From NCBI RefSeq assembly GCF_001078595.1, contig NZ_LFTY01000001.1, positions 27,588 through 91,587 on the forward strand: a stretch of 64,000 nucleotides of DNA, read 5' to 3'. Source of the DNA: Candidatus Rhodobacter oscarellae. Lineage in GTDB: Bacteria; Pseudomonadota; Alphaproteobacteria; Rhodobacterales; Rhodobacteraceae. The notes below the pieces were generated by a model. It was not told the DNA's origin, searched no databases, and worked only from the letters and a program-made list of their open reading frames with translations. Of this stretch, positions 24,517 through 34,644 are shown in pieces. The translations under genes and the position numbers were made by a program. How positions within the stretch are numbered: the stretch's first letter is position 1; every line of letters begins with the position of its first letter.

Positions 24517-27151
24517 CTAGAACCGGTCCAGCAGGCGGCGCAGGTAGTCCAGCTCTGCTTCGGGGCGCGTCTGGTCGCCCGAGCGGCGCCGGATCTCATC
24601 CAGCAAATCACGCGCCCGGCGATAGACGTCATCGCCCTGCAAGAGCTGTTCGTCCGTGCTGACGGTGCCGTTATTGCCGGGCTCGCGGCCCAGCGGGTCC
24701 ACGGGCCGGTTCGCTTGGCGGTTGCCGAAAGCGTCGCCCTGCTGACCGGGCCGCTGTTGTTGCTGCTGCTGGGCCAGCGCCTCGCCGAGGTTGCGCATGC
24801 CCTCGCGCAGGGCCTCGATGGCCTCGGACTGGTTATCAAGCGCCCCGGCGAGGTCATTCTCGCGCAGGTCCTGCTCGGCGTCGTCCATCGAGCGGCCCGC
24901 GCGGCCCAGGGCCTCGCGCGCGGCGTCGCCCTCGGGTGTGCCCGCGCCGGGCATGTTGCCCTGCTGCCGGCCAAGCTCTTGGCGCAGCGCGCGCTGCCGC
25001 TCGGCAAGCTGTCCGCGGCTCATGCCAGAGCGGTCCCCCTGCCCTGGCGCCTGCTCGCCCTCTTGACCCTGGCCTTGGCCCTGGCCGAACTGCTGGCCCT
25101 CGCCCTGCTGGCCGCCCTGGCCGGGCTGCTCGCCGTTCTGGCCGGTCTCGCCCGGCTGCTGGCCGGGCTGCTGTTGGCCGGGCTGTTGGCCCTGCTGGTT
25201 GAATTGCTCTTGCAGGTCGCCAAAGGTCTCGTCCGAAAGCTCCTGCTGCTGGCGCAGAGTGTCCGCGAGCCCCTCCATCGCCTCTTGGCCCTCGCCCTGG
25301 CCCTGGTTCTGGGTGATCTGGGCGTTCTCCATGAACTCCATGAGTTGGTCGAGCAGCTCCTGCGCCTCGTCCATGCGGCCCTGTTCCATCAGCTCTTGGA
25401 TGCGGTCCATCAGCTCTTGCATCTGCTGCTGATCCATCGCGAACTGGTCTTGGTTCTGTCCCTGGTCGGGCTGGTCGGCGTTCTCCTGGTTTTGCTCGCC
25501 CTGCTGCTCGGCCAGTTGTTGCATGTAGTCGCGCATCGCCTCGCGCAGCTCTTGCATCAGCTCGGCGATCTCCTCGTCGGTGGCGCCGTTGCGCATCGCC
25601 TCTTGCAGGCGCTCGCGGGCCTCGTCGAGCCGCGCCTTGGCGTCCGCAAGGCTGCCGTCCTCGATCAGGATGGCGACGTCCCACAGCGCCTGGGCCAGCT
25701 CCTCGACCTGGTCGTCATTCATCACTTCAAACCGCGCCAGCGCCTCGATCCGGCGCAGCACCACGCGCAGCTTGAGATAGGCGGTCTCCTGGTCGAACAC
25801 CTCGTCGGGGCGGTGGCTGATCGCGCGCAGCACCTGCGCGATGCGCGTGCCGTTCTGGCGGTTCCACAGAAGGTCGCGGCGCTGCTCGATGATGGCGCCG
25901 GCCAGCGGGTCAAAGAACCGCCGTCCAGGCAGGATGCCAAGCTGCGGGGTCGAGGCCCCCTCTTGGCCTAGGGCGTCCAGGGCATAAAAGTCCAGCCGCA
26001 CCGGCAGGGTCGCCCATGGGTGCTGGCTGAGATTGTCGATCAGAGTTTCTTCGAACTCCGCGCGGTCACCAGAGATGGTGATCGGCAGGTCCAGAGTGAT
26101 CACTTCGCGCGGCTCGGGGTCCAGCACCAGCCCATGGCGCCGGTCAATCGAGTCCATGTCCAGCGAGATCTCGGCCCGCCCCGCCACAACGCCGTAATCG
26201 TCCCGGGCAACAAAGCTCTGGCGCATCTCGCCGCCCAGGCCCCGCGTGGGCGCGCCCAGGATCTCGATTGTCGGCGTCGCGTCATCCAGGACTGTGATCT
26301 CCCAGGAAGCGCCGCCGGGCCCGGCGATCTCCAGCCAGCCTGCCCGATTGCGCGATCTCAAAGCTCTGGGTGTCCTCTGCGGCACTAGGCAGGTCGCCTA
26401 ACCGGCCCGAGACCGTTTCGGCCACGGTCAGCGCGCCCACCTCGCCATAGAGACGGATGGTCAGGCGGCTGGCCTCGGGCACCTCAAAGGTGCCGGGCTT
26501 GATGTCGTTAAGATAGATCGACGGCTTGCCGGTATAGGCGGGCGGCTCGATCCAGCCCTCCCAGGCGGGGCCCGTCGCCAGCGCCGCGGGCCCAAGGCCC
26601 GGCGTCATCTCGGCAACCGAGGCCACCCGCAGCACCGATCCAAAGAGCAGCGCCATCGCCAAGGCCAGCACCGCGACATACCGCAATGCAAACGGGTCGC
26701 GGTCGGCCACGCGCAGGTCGGGTTCTACCGCCCGCGCCGTCGCCGCGCGCTCGGCCATGCGTTTGACATGCGCCCGCCAGACCGCCTCGGACGCGCCGTC
26801 GCCAGCGCCAACGGCCTGCGTATCACCCAAAGTCGTCAGCGGCCGCCCCGGCATGGTCCTATCCAGCCGGTCCAGCGCCTCGTCGCGGCCCGGCATCCGG
26901 AACCGCCGAGCACCCCAGAACAGCGCCGCGCCCGCGCCCAGCACCGCAAGGACCGCACCGGCCCAGACGGCCTCCAGCGGCAACAGATCATGCAGCCCCA
27001 GCATCAGCGCCGAAATAGCGACGAAGATCACGCTCCATAGCGGCCAGAAGGCGCGCGTCGCGCGCTCGGCCACCATGCCCAGCCGCGTCAGGCCCAAAGG
27101 CCAGCGGACCGATTGGAAGGCGTCGTTGACGGGGTCGTTGCTACCGCGCAT
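24517..27151 (-). pseudogene. DUF4175 (TIGR02302) membrane protein, frameshifted
   Basis: Two overlapping frames encode one family member of about 860 residues. The N-terminal part (27151 down to about 26345) has two or three membrane helices (FWPLWSVIFVAISALMLG, ALLFGSVLRVASVAEM) and ends EDTQSFEIAQSG; the family continues RAGWLEIAGPGG, which is found in the next frame. A one-base difference in CAATCGGGCA near 26345 breaks the gene. The C-terminal part has a very long Gln/Gly-rich stretch (QQPGQQPGETGQNGEQPGQG) and a helical REGMRNLGEALAQ region. The function is unknown. Sequencing error and true mutation cannot be told apart here. Confidence 0.75.
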
Positions 27152-27186
27152 GCACCGCTACTTTCGTGGCACGCGGGGAATCCGCG

Positions 27187-28452
27187 TCACATCCACTCTG
27201 GGATGATATCGCGATTGATCATTTCGTCAAAGGTCGGGCGTGGCCTAATGACGGCAAATTGATGCTCATGCACCAGAACCTCTGGGACCATTGGTCGCGA
27301 ATTGTACTCGCTGCTCATTACCGCACCGTAAGCGCCCGCCGAGCGGAAGGCCACCAGGTCCCCCGCGCCGACCTTGGCCATGGCGCGCCGCTTGGCGAAG
27401 GTGTCCCCCGATTCGCAGACCGGGCCGACGATGTCATAGGTGGCGGGCTCGGCGCCCGGCGCCGGCTCGATCACCGGGATCACCTCGTGATAGCTGTCAT
27501 ACATCGCGGGTCGGATAAGGTCGTTCATCGCGGCATCCAGGATCAGGAACTGACGGTCCTCGCCCTCTTTGACGAAGATCACCTTGCTCACCAGCAGCCC
27601 CGCGTTGCCCGCGATCAGGCGTCCGGGCTCGATCTCGACCTCGACGTCAAGATGACCGACCTTTTCCTTGATGAGATTGCAGAACTCGATGGGCAGCGGT
27701 GGCGCTTCATTGGAGCGCTCATAGGGGATGCCCAGCCCGCCACCCAGGTCCAGGCGGCGGATGTCGTGCCCATCAGCGCGCAGCGCCTCGGTCAGCGAGA
27801 CCACCAGGTCGAAGGCCTCGGCAAAGGGCGTCAGGTCGGTCAGCTGCGAGCCGATATGGCAGTCGATCCCGATCACTTCCAGCCCCGGCAGGGCGGCGGC
27901 CTGCGCGTAGACCTCGCGCGCACGGCTGATGGGGATGCCGAACTTGTTCTCGGATTTGCCGGTGGCGATCTTGGCGTGGGTCTTGGCGTCCACATCGGGG
28001 TTCACGCGGATGGTGACGGGCACCGTCGCGCCAAGGCTCGTGGCGACCTCGCTGAGCAAGAGCATCTCGGGCTCGCTCTCTAGGTTGAACTGCCGGATGC
28101 CGCCCTGGATGGCCAGGGCCATCTCCTCGCGGGTCTTGCCGACGCCGGAGAAGACGATCTTCTCGCCCGGCACGCCCGCGGCCTTGGCGCGCAGATATTC
28201 CCCGCCCGAGACCACGTCCATGCCCGCGCCCGCCTCGGCCAGCACCTTCAGCACCGCCTGGTTCGAGTTCGCTTTCATCGCGTAGCAGACCAGGTGGTCG
28301 AGCCCCGCCAGCCCCTCGTCGAACAACCGGAAATGGCGCGTCAGCGTGGCGGTGGAGTACAAATAGAACGGCGTGCCCACCGCTGCGGCAATCTCGGGCA
28401 GCGGCACGTCCTCGGCGTGCAAGACGCCGTCGCGGTAGAGAAAATGGTCCAT
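27187..28452 (-). CDS. lysA: Diaminopimelate decarboxylase
   Basis: Last step of lysine synthesis: PLP-dependent decarboxylation of meso-diaminopimelate. 421 residues. The PLP lysine is in YAMKANSNQAVLKVL (about residue 61), the glycine loop in RLDLGGGLGIPYE, EPGRLIAGNAGLL, and the active-site Cys in GPVCESGDTFAK; Tyr in SAGAYGAVM is near the C-terminus. The start matches the family (MDHFLYRDGVLHAEDVPL). Follows argH and its small lipoprotein gene on the same strand, with a DUF2834 gene and palindromes in between. Confidence 0.96.
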   Translation of the reverse strand: MDHFLYRDGVLHAEDVPLPEIAAAVGTPFYLYSTATLTRHFRLFDEGLAGLDHLVCYAMKANSNQAVLKVLAEAGAGMDVVSGGEYLRAKAAGVPGEKIVFSGVGKTREEMALAIQGGIRQFNLESEPEMLLLSEVATSLGATVPVTIRVNPDVDAKTHAKIATGKSENKFGIPISRAREVYAQAAALPGLEVIGIDCHIGSQLTDLTPFAEAFDLVVSLTEALRADGHDIRRLDLGGGLGIPYERSNEAPPLPIEFCNLIKEKVGHLDVEVEIEPGRLIAGNAGLLVSKVIFVKEGEDRQFLILDAAMNDLIRPAMYDSYHEVIPVIEPAPGAEPATYDIVGPVCESGDTFAKRRAMAKVGAGDLVAFRSAGAYGAVMSSEYNSRPMVPEVLVHEHQFAVIRPRPTFDEMINRDIIPEWM

Positions 28453-28575
28453 CCGGGCGTCTTATCGCGCTGAGGCAGACACGCAACCCCCCTCCTTCTG
28501 CGGTTTAGAAATATCCCGAGGAGGCGCCGCTCCGTGCGCGCCGTTGTTTCCAACCTAAATGGCCGCGCTAGCGGG

Positions 28576-28890
28576 TTAAACCTTGCGCGTCCGCAGGAAC
28601 AGATAGAGCGGCAAACCGCAGCTCACCCCGATGCAAAACGTCGCCGGGATCGCCACCAGCGCCAGCCAGTTGCGGCGCACCCAGGTCTCGGCGATCACCC
28701 AGACGGTCAAAGCGATGGCCGCGATGGTCAGATCCCACACCAGCCCGTGGCTGGAGGCGTTCACATACCACGCATCCATCAGCCCGCCCAACCCCGTACC
28801 CTCCGCGCGCATGTAGCTGACGAAGTAGTACATCGGATGGATCGCGCCCCATACGGCCAGGGCAAGGTAGATGAACCTAAGCGGGGACAT
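28576..28890 (-). CDS. DUF2834 small membrane protein
   Basis: 104 residues with three hydrophobic helices: FIYLALAVWGAIHPMYYFV, LTIAAIALTVWVIAETWV and WLALVAIPATFCIGVSCGL, ending in a positively charged LFLRTRKV. This fits the DUF2834 family of unknown function. The start ATG (MSPLRF) is chosen because the frame upstream runs through the palindromic repeat region and is not protein-like. Confidence 0.65.
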   Translation of the reverse strand: MSPLRFIYLALAVWGAIHPMYYFVSYMRAEGTGLGGLMDAWYVNASSHGLVWDLTIAAIALTVWVIAETWVRRNWLALVAIPATFCIGVSCGLPLYLFLRTRKV

Positions 28891-28986
28891 GAGGCGTGGC
28901 TCCTGAATTCGCAGCCCCAAGTGTTCCCGGAAGCACGGCAGGATACAAGGGGCAGCTTTTGGACTCGACCGGACCTTGGCACGAGA

Positions 28987-29128
28987 CAATTTTCTTGCAA
29001 GAAAATTGCGAAACTCTTGCAAGAGTTTCTTCAGCGCGCCCCGAAATGATTCTTCTATCGCAACCTCTTTCCGGCGCGCGGGGCCACTTTCCTTGGAAGG
29101 AAAGTGCAAATCTCTTGCAAGAGATTTG
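28987..29128. repeat. Cluster of four CTTGCAAG-type palindromes
   Basis: Four near-perfect palindromes in 142 bp: 28987-29008 (22 bp, core TTTTCTTGCAAGAAAA), 29010-29029 (20 bp, AAACTCTTGCAAGAGTTT), 29085-29106 (22 bp, CTTTCCTTGGAAGGAAAG with a GG centre) and 29107-29128 (22 bp, AAATCTCTTGCAAGAGATTT). The arms differ between copies but keep self-complementarity, with the centre CTTGCAAG shared by three. They are arranged as two adjacent pairs in a spacer of about 460 bp with no gene. Confidence 0.8.
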
Positions 29129-29351
29129 GCGCGCGCAAGGCCCGCTTCAGGCCACAAGAGATCTGCCCATCACTCCGATAAGCGGACAAACTCCCAAAGC
29201 GACGTCGCACGCTTAGCTCACCAAAACCCGCCATCGGTTTTGTCCATGAAATTGGGCGTTTGACAGCTAATCTGAAACCGCACAGCAAAATCAACGCGCG
29301 TATCTGTAAAACAAAGAAAACACGCTGAAAATCAAACCCGACCGAAGCGGT

Positions 29352-29492
29352 CTAGAAGTAAGCGGACGGATCGATCTCGTCGATGCTGCGGATGTTCTCT
29401 GGGTTTTCCTCGCCCGGCGGCACCGGGGGGGCGTCCACGCCGCAGGCGGACAGCATTAGGATCGCGGCCCACAGGGTCGCCGCCCTCTTCAC
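29352..29492 (-). CDS. Small lipoprotein overlapping the end of argH
   Basis: 46 residues, starting at a GTG that overlaps the argH stop codon (GTGA) with GGAAAGAG upstream. The N-terminus [17 protein letters not shown] is a typical lipoprotein signal with lipobox LSAC; the mature part is [20 protein letters not shown] followed by DEIDPSAYF. An in-frame ATG (29510) would lengthen it by six residues. Tiny lipoprotein genes between argH and lysA are common in Rhodobacteraceae; the role is unknown. Confidence 0.7.
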   Translation of the reverse strand: MKRAATLWAAILMLSACGVDAPPVPPGEENPENIRSIDEIDPSAYF

Positions 29493-30895
29493 CCCAAACG
29501 CTCTTTCCATGTCGCCACCTGCTCTCTTACGCGCGCCGGGGCGGTCCCGCCAAAGGTCGTCCGGCTCGCGACCGAATTATGCACGCCCAGGACCTCAAAT
29601 ACACCCTCTTTGATGTCCGCATGCACCGATTGCATCTCCGCCAGGCTCAGGTCCGGCAGGTCGCAGCCCTTTCCCTCGGCCATGGCCACAAGGGCGCCGG
29701 TGACGTGGTGGGCGTCGCGGAAGGGCATGCCCAGCGCGCGCACCAGCCAGTCGGCGAGGTCTGTCGCCGTCGAGAACCCGGTGGCCGCGGCAGCCTCCAG
29801 CGCCTCGGTCTGCGCCACCATGTCCTTGGCCATGCCCTCCATCGCCGCCAGAGCCAGCATCAGCGAATCCGCGGCGTCAAAGACCTGCTCTTTGTCCTCC
29901 TGCATGTCCTTGGAATAGGTCAGCGGCAGGCCCTTCATCACGGTAAACAGCCCCACCATCGCGCCCATGATGCGCCCGATCTTGGCGCGCAGCAGCTCGG
30001 CGGCGTCTGGGTTGCGCTTTTGCGGCATGATCGAGGACCCGGTCGAGAACCCGTCCGACAGGCGCACGAACCGGAACTGCGCCGAGGACCAGATCACCAG
30101 CTCTTCGGCCAGGCGCGACAGATGCATCGCGCAGATCGAGGCGTTGGCCAGGAACTCCAAAGCAAAGTCGCGGTCGGCGACCGCGTCCAGCGAATTCGCC
30201 ATCGGCCGGTCGAACCGCAAAGCCTCGGCCGTCATCTGCCGATCAATCGGAAAGCCCGTGCCCGCAAGGGCGGCAGCGCCCAGGGGAGACTCGTTCATCC
30301 GCGCCCGCGCGTCCCGGAACCGCGACACGTCGCGGCCAAACATCTCGACATAGGCCAGCATGTGATGGCCCCAGGTCACCGGCTGCGCCACCTGCAGATG
30401 GGTGAAGCCCGGCATGACCCAGTCGGCCCCGGCCTCGGCCTGCGCCACCAGGGCGCGCATCAAGGCCTCCAGCCCGTCGATGGCCGCGTCCACCTGGTCG
30501 CGCACCCACATGCGGAAATCCAAGGCGACCTGGTCATTGCGCGAACGCCCGGTGTGCAAGCGCCCCGCGGGCGCGCCGATCAGCGCCTTCAGGCGGGCCT
30601 CCACATTCATGTGGATGTCCTCCAAAGCGGCGGAGAACTGAAACGTCCCGCCCTCGATTTCTGACAAGACCGTGAGCAGCCCTTCCCGGATCGCCTCTGC
30701 ATCGCTATCGGTGATGATGCCCGTGGCGGCCAGCATGGCGGCATGGGCGCGAGAGCCCTCGATGTCCTGGGCCGCCATCCGCTTGTCAAAACCGATCGAG
30801 GCATTAATTGCCTCCATGATCGCGTCCGGACCAGCGGCAAAGCGGCCGCCCCACATCATGTTTGATTGGGGGGCATTGGAACTCTTGTCTGTCAC
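29489..30895 (-). CDS. argH: Argininosuccinate lyase
   Basis: Final step of arginine synthesis, splitting argininosuccinate into arginine and fumarate. 468 residues. [14 protein letters not shown] near the N-terminus, the substrate loop [18 protein letters not shown] (about residue 118-135), and the fumarase/lyase signature [15 protein letters not shown] (about 285-300, with the catalytic serine of the flexible loop). It is divergent from the tlpA-like gene with only 22 nt between start codons, so their promoters must overlap each other or the coding sequence. Confidence 0.97.
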   Translation of the reverse strand: MTDKSSNAPQSNMMWGGRFAAGPDAIMEAINASIGFDKRMAAQDIEGSRAHAAMLAATGIITDSDAEAIREGLLTVLSEIEGGTFQFSAALEDIHMNVEARLKALIGAPAGRLHTGRSRNDQVALDFRMWVRDQVDAAIDGLEALMRALVAQAEAGADWVMPGFTHLQVAQPVTWGHHMLAYVEMFGRDVSRFRDARARMNESPLGAAALAGTGFPIDRQMTAEALRFDRPMANSLDAVADRDFALEFLANASICAMHLSRLAEELVIWSSAQFRFVRLSDGFSTGSSIMPQKRNPDAAELLRAKIGRIMGAMVGLFTVMKGLPLTYSKDMQEDKEQVFDAADSLMLALAAMEGMAKDMVAQTEALEAAAATGFSTATDLADWLVRALGMPFRDAHHVTGALVAMAEGKGCDLPDLSLAEMQSVHADIKEGVFEVLGVHNSVASRTTFGGTAPARVREQVATWKERLG

Positions 30896-30917
30896 GTCTT
30901 TGACCTCGGAGATAAAT

Positions 30918-31490
30918 ATGCGTCTTCTTCGCCTCGCCGCCCTCTACACCGCGCTCGCATTAGGTGCAAATGCCAGCGCGACGACTTCTTTCGCCGATCC
31001 CGCGCTAGAGGCGCTGCGCGAGGGCGGCATGAAAAAGCTGATCTTCCATGCCGAGCCCAAGCCCGTCTCGGACGCGGTTTTCCTGCACGAGGACGGTTCC
31101 GAGATAACCCTGGCGGATCTGGCCGGCAAGTATACCGTGCTGAACTTCTGGGCGACCTGGTGCGCGCCCTGCCGGCACGAGATGCCTTCGCTGAACGCGC
31201 TTGGCAACGAATTCAACGGCGACACATTCCAGGTCGTCACCATCGCCACCGGGCGCAACAAGCCCGCCGCCATCGACCGCTTCTTTGACGAGGCCGAGAT
31301 CGATGTGCTGCCGAAACACACCGATGCCAAGCAGACGCTGGCGCGGGGAATGGCGGTGCTGGGTCTGCCGATCACGGTGATCCTGGATCCCGACGGCCAA
31401 GAGATCGCCCGCCTGCGAGGCGATGCGGACTGGTACTCGGACAGCGCGCGCGCCATCGTCGCCGCGATGATCGCGCCCCCGGAGAGCTGA
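30918..31490 (+). CDS. TlpA-like thiol-disulfide oxidoreductase
   Basis: Periplasmic thioredoxin-fold protein, 190 residues, that reduces disulfides in apocytochromes or other envelope proteins. Leader [21 protein letters not shown]; active site [18 protein letters not shown] (WCAPC near residue 79); the cis-Pro loop [11 protein letters not shown] follows near residue 150. The ATG is preceded by CGGAG. Divergent from argH, a frequent arrangement in roseobacters. Confidence 0.9.
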   Translation: MRLLRLAALYTALALGANASATTSFADPALEALREGGMKKLIFHAEPKPVSDAVFLHEDGSEITLADLAGKYTVLNFWATWCAPCRHEMPSLNALGNEFNGDTFQVVTIATGRNKPAAIDRFFDEAEIDVLPKHTDAKQTLARGMAVLGLPITVILDPDGQEIARLRGDADWYSDSARAIVAAMIAPPES

Positions 31491-31719
31491 TATCATCCCC
31501 TTGGCGCCCGGCCTATGACCTGAGGGATCAGATAGCGGCGGGACGCGGGCAACCTCTTGACCGTCTTGGCGCGCTGCCAAAGGCGTAGCAGCGGCTGTTT
31601 CTAAGTTCCGGCAATCACCCCAAAAACGGCCCAATTCTCCCCAAGGTTGACCACATTCCTCTGAGATAACCAAGCTGAGGCAAACCAGAGGTGGCGGTCC
31701 AGAAGGGGCCGACAGAGAC

Positions 31720-32889
31720 ATGTTGGCATTTCTAACGCTTGTGAGCATCGCGGCCGCCGGGATTGGCGCAGATGCATTCTTGTCGTCCCTCGACGAACAA
31801 AACGCCGAAGACGAAAACGGCCTGGATCCCAACTCGAACGCATTCGGCAACGCGCAGTCAATCGGCCACCAGATCCCAGGGACATCCATGGACGACATCA
31901 TCTTCGGCACATCCGGTGACGAAGTGATCATGGGCATGGAAGGGCATGACAGCATTGAAGGCACCGGTGGTCACGACACGCTTTTTGGCAACTCGCAGGG
32001 CGATACTCTGATCGGCAATGACGGGGATGACTCCATCCGCGGCGGCAGCGGCAATGATAGCCTTTCCGGTGGTTTGGGCGATGATACTCTGCGCGGCGGA
32101 ACGGGCAACGATCTTGCCAGCGGCGGCGACGGCAACGACTATGTGAACGGCTTTACCGGCAATGATACTCTGCTAGGTGGCGACGGCAACGACTCGATCC
32201 GTGGCGGCGGCGGCAACGATAGCCTGAGCGGCGGCCTGGGTTGGGACACGTTGCGCGGCGGCCTTGGCGACGACACGCTGGAAGGCAACGCTGGCAACGA
32301 TATGCTCAGCGGGTTCGACGGGGCCGACACCCTACGAGGCGGTGACGGCGAGGATACCATACGAGGCGGTGCTGGCGCGGATCTGCTGAATGGCGGCGGA
32401 AATAACGACTGGCTGCGCGGGCAAAGCGGCAACGACACGCTCTATGGCGGCCTCGGCGCGGACACGCTGTCCGGCGAGGGCGGCAATGACGTGCTGATCG
32501 GTGTATCGGATGCCGATGGCAACCTGATCGTGGACGCGACCGATACGGACGGCGCTGACACGCTGGACGGCGGCGCGGGCGACGACAGCATCTTGATGGG
32601 CAGCGGCGACGCGGCCTTGGGCGGCGCGGGCGCCGACACGTTCTCGTCGGGCACTTTCGTGGACGAGAACGACCTGCCCGTGGTGCAGGATTTCGACCCC
32701 GCCGAGGACGGAATTGCCATCCTCTACGATCCCAGCACGACAACCAGCACCGACGTCACTCTGGATACTGTGCCGGGCACATCGGATGTGATTGTGGCCT
32801 TCAATGGGACGCCGGTCATGACCGTGCTCAATGGCAGCGGCGCGGTGTCCGCAAGCAGCGTCACCCTGGTGCCCACTCAGATACAGTAA
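31720..32889 (+). CDS. RTX calcium-binding repeat protein
   Basis: 389 residues. A hydrophobic N-terminus (MLAFLTLVSIAAAGIGADAF) is followed by an acidic linker and about 20 glycine-rich nonapeptides of the GGxGxDxLx type (residues about 55-280), for example GGDGNDSIRGGGGNDSLSGG. These form calcium-loaded beta rolls. The C-terminal 100 residues include VVQDFDPAEDGIAILYDPS, typical of roseobacter RTX proteins secreted by type I systems, and the end is probably the uncleaved secretion signal. No ABC exporter or activating acyltransferase is next to it. No lytic or adhesive domain is visible. Confidence 0.88.
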   Translation: MLAFLTLVSIAAAGIGADAFLSSLDEQNAEDENGLDPNSNAFGNAQSIGHQIPGTSMDDIIFGTSGDEVIMGMEGHDSIEGTGGHDTLFGNSQGDTLIGNDGDDSIRGGSGNDSLSGGLGDDTLRGGTGNDLASGGDGNDYVNGFTGNDTLLGGDGNDSIRGGGGNDSLSGGLGWDTLRGGLGDDTLEGNAGNDMLSGFDGADTLRGGDGEDTIRGGAGADLLNGGGNNDWLRGQSGNDTLYGGLGADTLSGEGGNDVLIGVSDADGNLIVDATDTDGADTLDGGAGDDSILMGSGDAALGGAGADTFSSGTFVDENDLPVVQDFDPAEDGIAILYDPSTTTSTDVTLDTVPGTSDVIVAFNGTPVMTVLNGSGAVSASSVTLVPTQIQ

Positions 32890-32914
32890 CAGAGGTTTTC
32901 TGGGCGGCGGCGCC

Positions 32915-33502
32915 TTAGGTCGCTAGTTTCGGCGCGGCCAGCGCCGCGCAGGCTTCACGACGTGGGCAGCCGAGCACGTGATCATTGACCAGCCCGCAGG
33001 CCTGCATCCAGGCGTACACGATCGTGGGCCCGCAGAACCGAAACCCCGCCTTTTTGAGCGCCTTCGAAAGCGCCTTTGATTCCTCGGTCTCGGCGGGCAC
33101 GTCCGCGGTGCTCTGCCAGGCATTTTGGATCGGCGCGCCGCCCACATGGCGCCAGCAGAATGCGCTGAAGCCCTCGGTCTCTTCGATGTCGATCCAGGCG
33201 CGGGCGTTGCCAATGGTGGCCTCGATCTTGCCGCGGTGGCGCACGATGCCTTCGTCCTGCAAGAGCCGCACGACCTCGGGCTCTGCCCATTGAGCGATCA
33301 CGCGCGGGTCGAACCCCTCGAAGGCGGCCCGGAAATTGTCCCGCTTGCGCAGGATCGTTATCCAGGAGAGGCCCGCCTGGAACCCATCAAGGATGAGCTT
33401 CTCCCAAAGCGCACGCGCGTCGTATTCGGGCACCCCCCATTCGGTGTCGTGATACGCGATATAAAGCGGGTCTGTCCCCGGCCAGGTGCAGCTCTCAGGC
33501 AT
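32915..33502 (-). CDS. tag: DNA-3-methyladenine glycosylase I
   Basis: Base-excision repair of 3-methyladenine. 195 residues with the helix-hairpin-helix fold of the TAG family. Zinc ligands are Cys5 (CTWPGTDP), His18 (YHDTEWGVP) and the C-terminal His/Cys pair in NDHVLGC; the base pocket is visible in LILDGFQAGLSWITILRKR and GFRFCGPTIVYAWMQACG. Converges with the RTX gene. Confidence 0.95.
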   Translation of the reverse strand: MPESCTWPGTDPLYIAYHDTEWGVPEYDARALWEKLILDGFQAGLSWITILRKRDNFRAAFEGFDPRVIAQWAEPEVVRLLQDEGIVRHRGKIEATIGNARAWIDIEETEGFSAFCWRHVGGAPIQNAWQSTADVPAETEESKALSKALKKAGFRFCGPTIVYAWMQACGLVNDHVLGCPRREACAALAAPKLAT

Positions 33503-33626
33503 CTCGGTCCCTCCGAAGATCAGTTGCTGTCAATTTTAAGGGGATATCCAGCAGAACAAAACGCGAAAATTAGGAACTTGTTTATTGAATGCGTTCAGTA
33601 TGCGCCCAAGACAACGGGAGTAACTG

Positions 33627-34463
33627 ATGCCCAGTTCGCCAAATCAGGCGCATGCACCACGCAGTAACAAAAGCAACCCGCTGGCCGAGGCGCTGGCGGA
33701 ACGCGACAAGGCGACCATCCAAATGGTGCAGCGCGCGCTCGCCAACCAGGAGGTTCTGCTGGCCTTTCAACCGGTCGTGTCCACACAGAACCCCGAACAA
33801 CCCGCCTTCTACGAGGGTCTGATTCGCGTAATGGACCCAACCGGGCGCATCATTCCCGCGGCGGAGTTTATCGAGCAGATTGAACATACCGAATTGGGGC
33901 GGCAGATTGATTGCCTTGCCCTAAAACTCGGGTTGGAGACGCTGGCCGCCGTACCGGGGCTTCGGCTATCGATAAACATGTCCGCGCGATCCATCGGCCA
34001 CGACCGCTGGATGCAAACGCTGAACCAGGGGCTTAGCCTCAGCTCCACGGTCGCAGAGCGGTTGATCCTGGAGGTCACGGAAAGCTCTGCGATGGAATAC
34101 CCCGAACAGGTCTGCGCGTTCATGGATGACCTGCAGCACCGCTCGATCACCTTCGCGCTTGACGACTTCGGTGCAGGGCACACGTCCTTTAGGTATCTCA
34201 AGGACTTCTTCTTCGATATCCTAAAGATCGACGGGCATTTCATCCGCGGCATCCATAAGGACCCTGACAATCAGGTGCTGGCCTCTGCGCTTATGTCGCT
34301 TGGGCGCCATTTTGAGATGTTCACCGTCGCGGAGTCCGTCGAAACACCCGAGGACGCCGCGTTCTTGACCCAGCTGGGGGTGGACTGCATGCAGGGCTAT
34401 TTGTTTGGCGCTCCCACGACCAAGCCGCATTGGATCAAGGCTGGCGACCGACGCGTCGGCTAG
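33627..34463 (+). CDS. Stand-alone EAL-domain cyclic-di-GMP phosphodiesterase
   Basis: 278 residues made of one EAL domain without GGDEF or sensor domains. The signature EAL motif is EGL here (YEGLIRVMD), but the metal and catalytic positions look kept: Asn in SINMSARSIG, Glu in LILEVTESS, the DDFGAGHTS loop, Lys in ILKIDGHFI, Glu in TVAESVET and QGYLFGAP. It is probably able to hydrolyse c-di-GMP to pGpG, acting in the cytoplasm. The first 40 residues are polar and unassigned. Confidence 0.85.
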   Translation: MPSSPNQAHAPRSNKSNPLAEALAERDKATIQMVQRALANQEVLLAFQPVVSTQNPEQPAFYEGLIRVMDPTGRIIPAAEFIEQIEHTELGRQIDCLALKLGLETLAAVPGLRLSINMSARSIGHDRWMQTLNQGLSLSSTVAERLILEVTESSAMEYPEQVCAFMDDLQHRSITFALDDFGAGHTSFRYLKDFFFDILKIDGHFIRGIHKDPDNQVLASALMSLGRHFEMFTVAESVETPEDAAFLTQLGVDCMQGYLFGAPTTKPHWIKAGDRRVG

Positions 34464-34644
34464 GCCGTGCCAAGATCGCTCGGCGCGCCACAGGGTCATT
34501 CGCCCTCCAGATGCACCTGACCTTGCCACGCTGCGCCGCAGAATGTATGGAATGGCGCCGTGGCCAAGAGTTGCCTCCTGCTTATTTAGGGGGCGACAAA
34601 CCTATTAAATGGTCACGGATAAACTCGACAAAGAGGATGGCCCC

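Noticed and set aside
24715-25971. 418-residue Leu/Ala-rich plus-strand frame opposite DUF4175
   Set aside because: It is the reverse complement of the Gln/Gly-rich segment and has no ribosome site or family match.
31870-32640. CRISPR-like or satellite repeat array
   Set aside because: The 27-nt periodicity is in frame and encodes RTX nonapeptides; there are no spacers.
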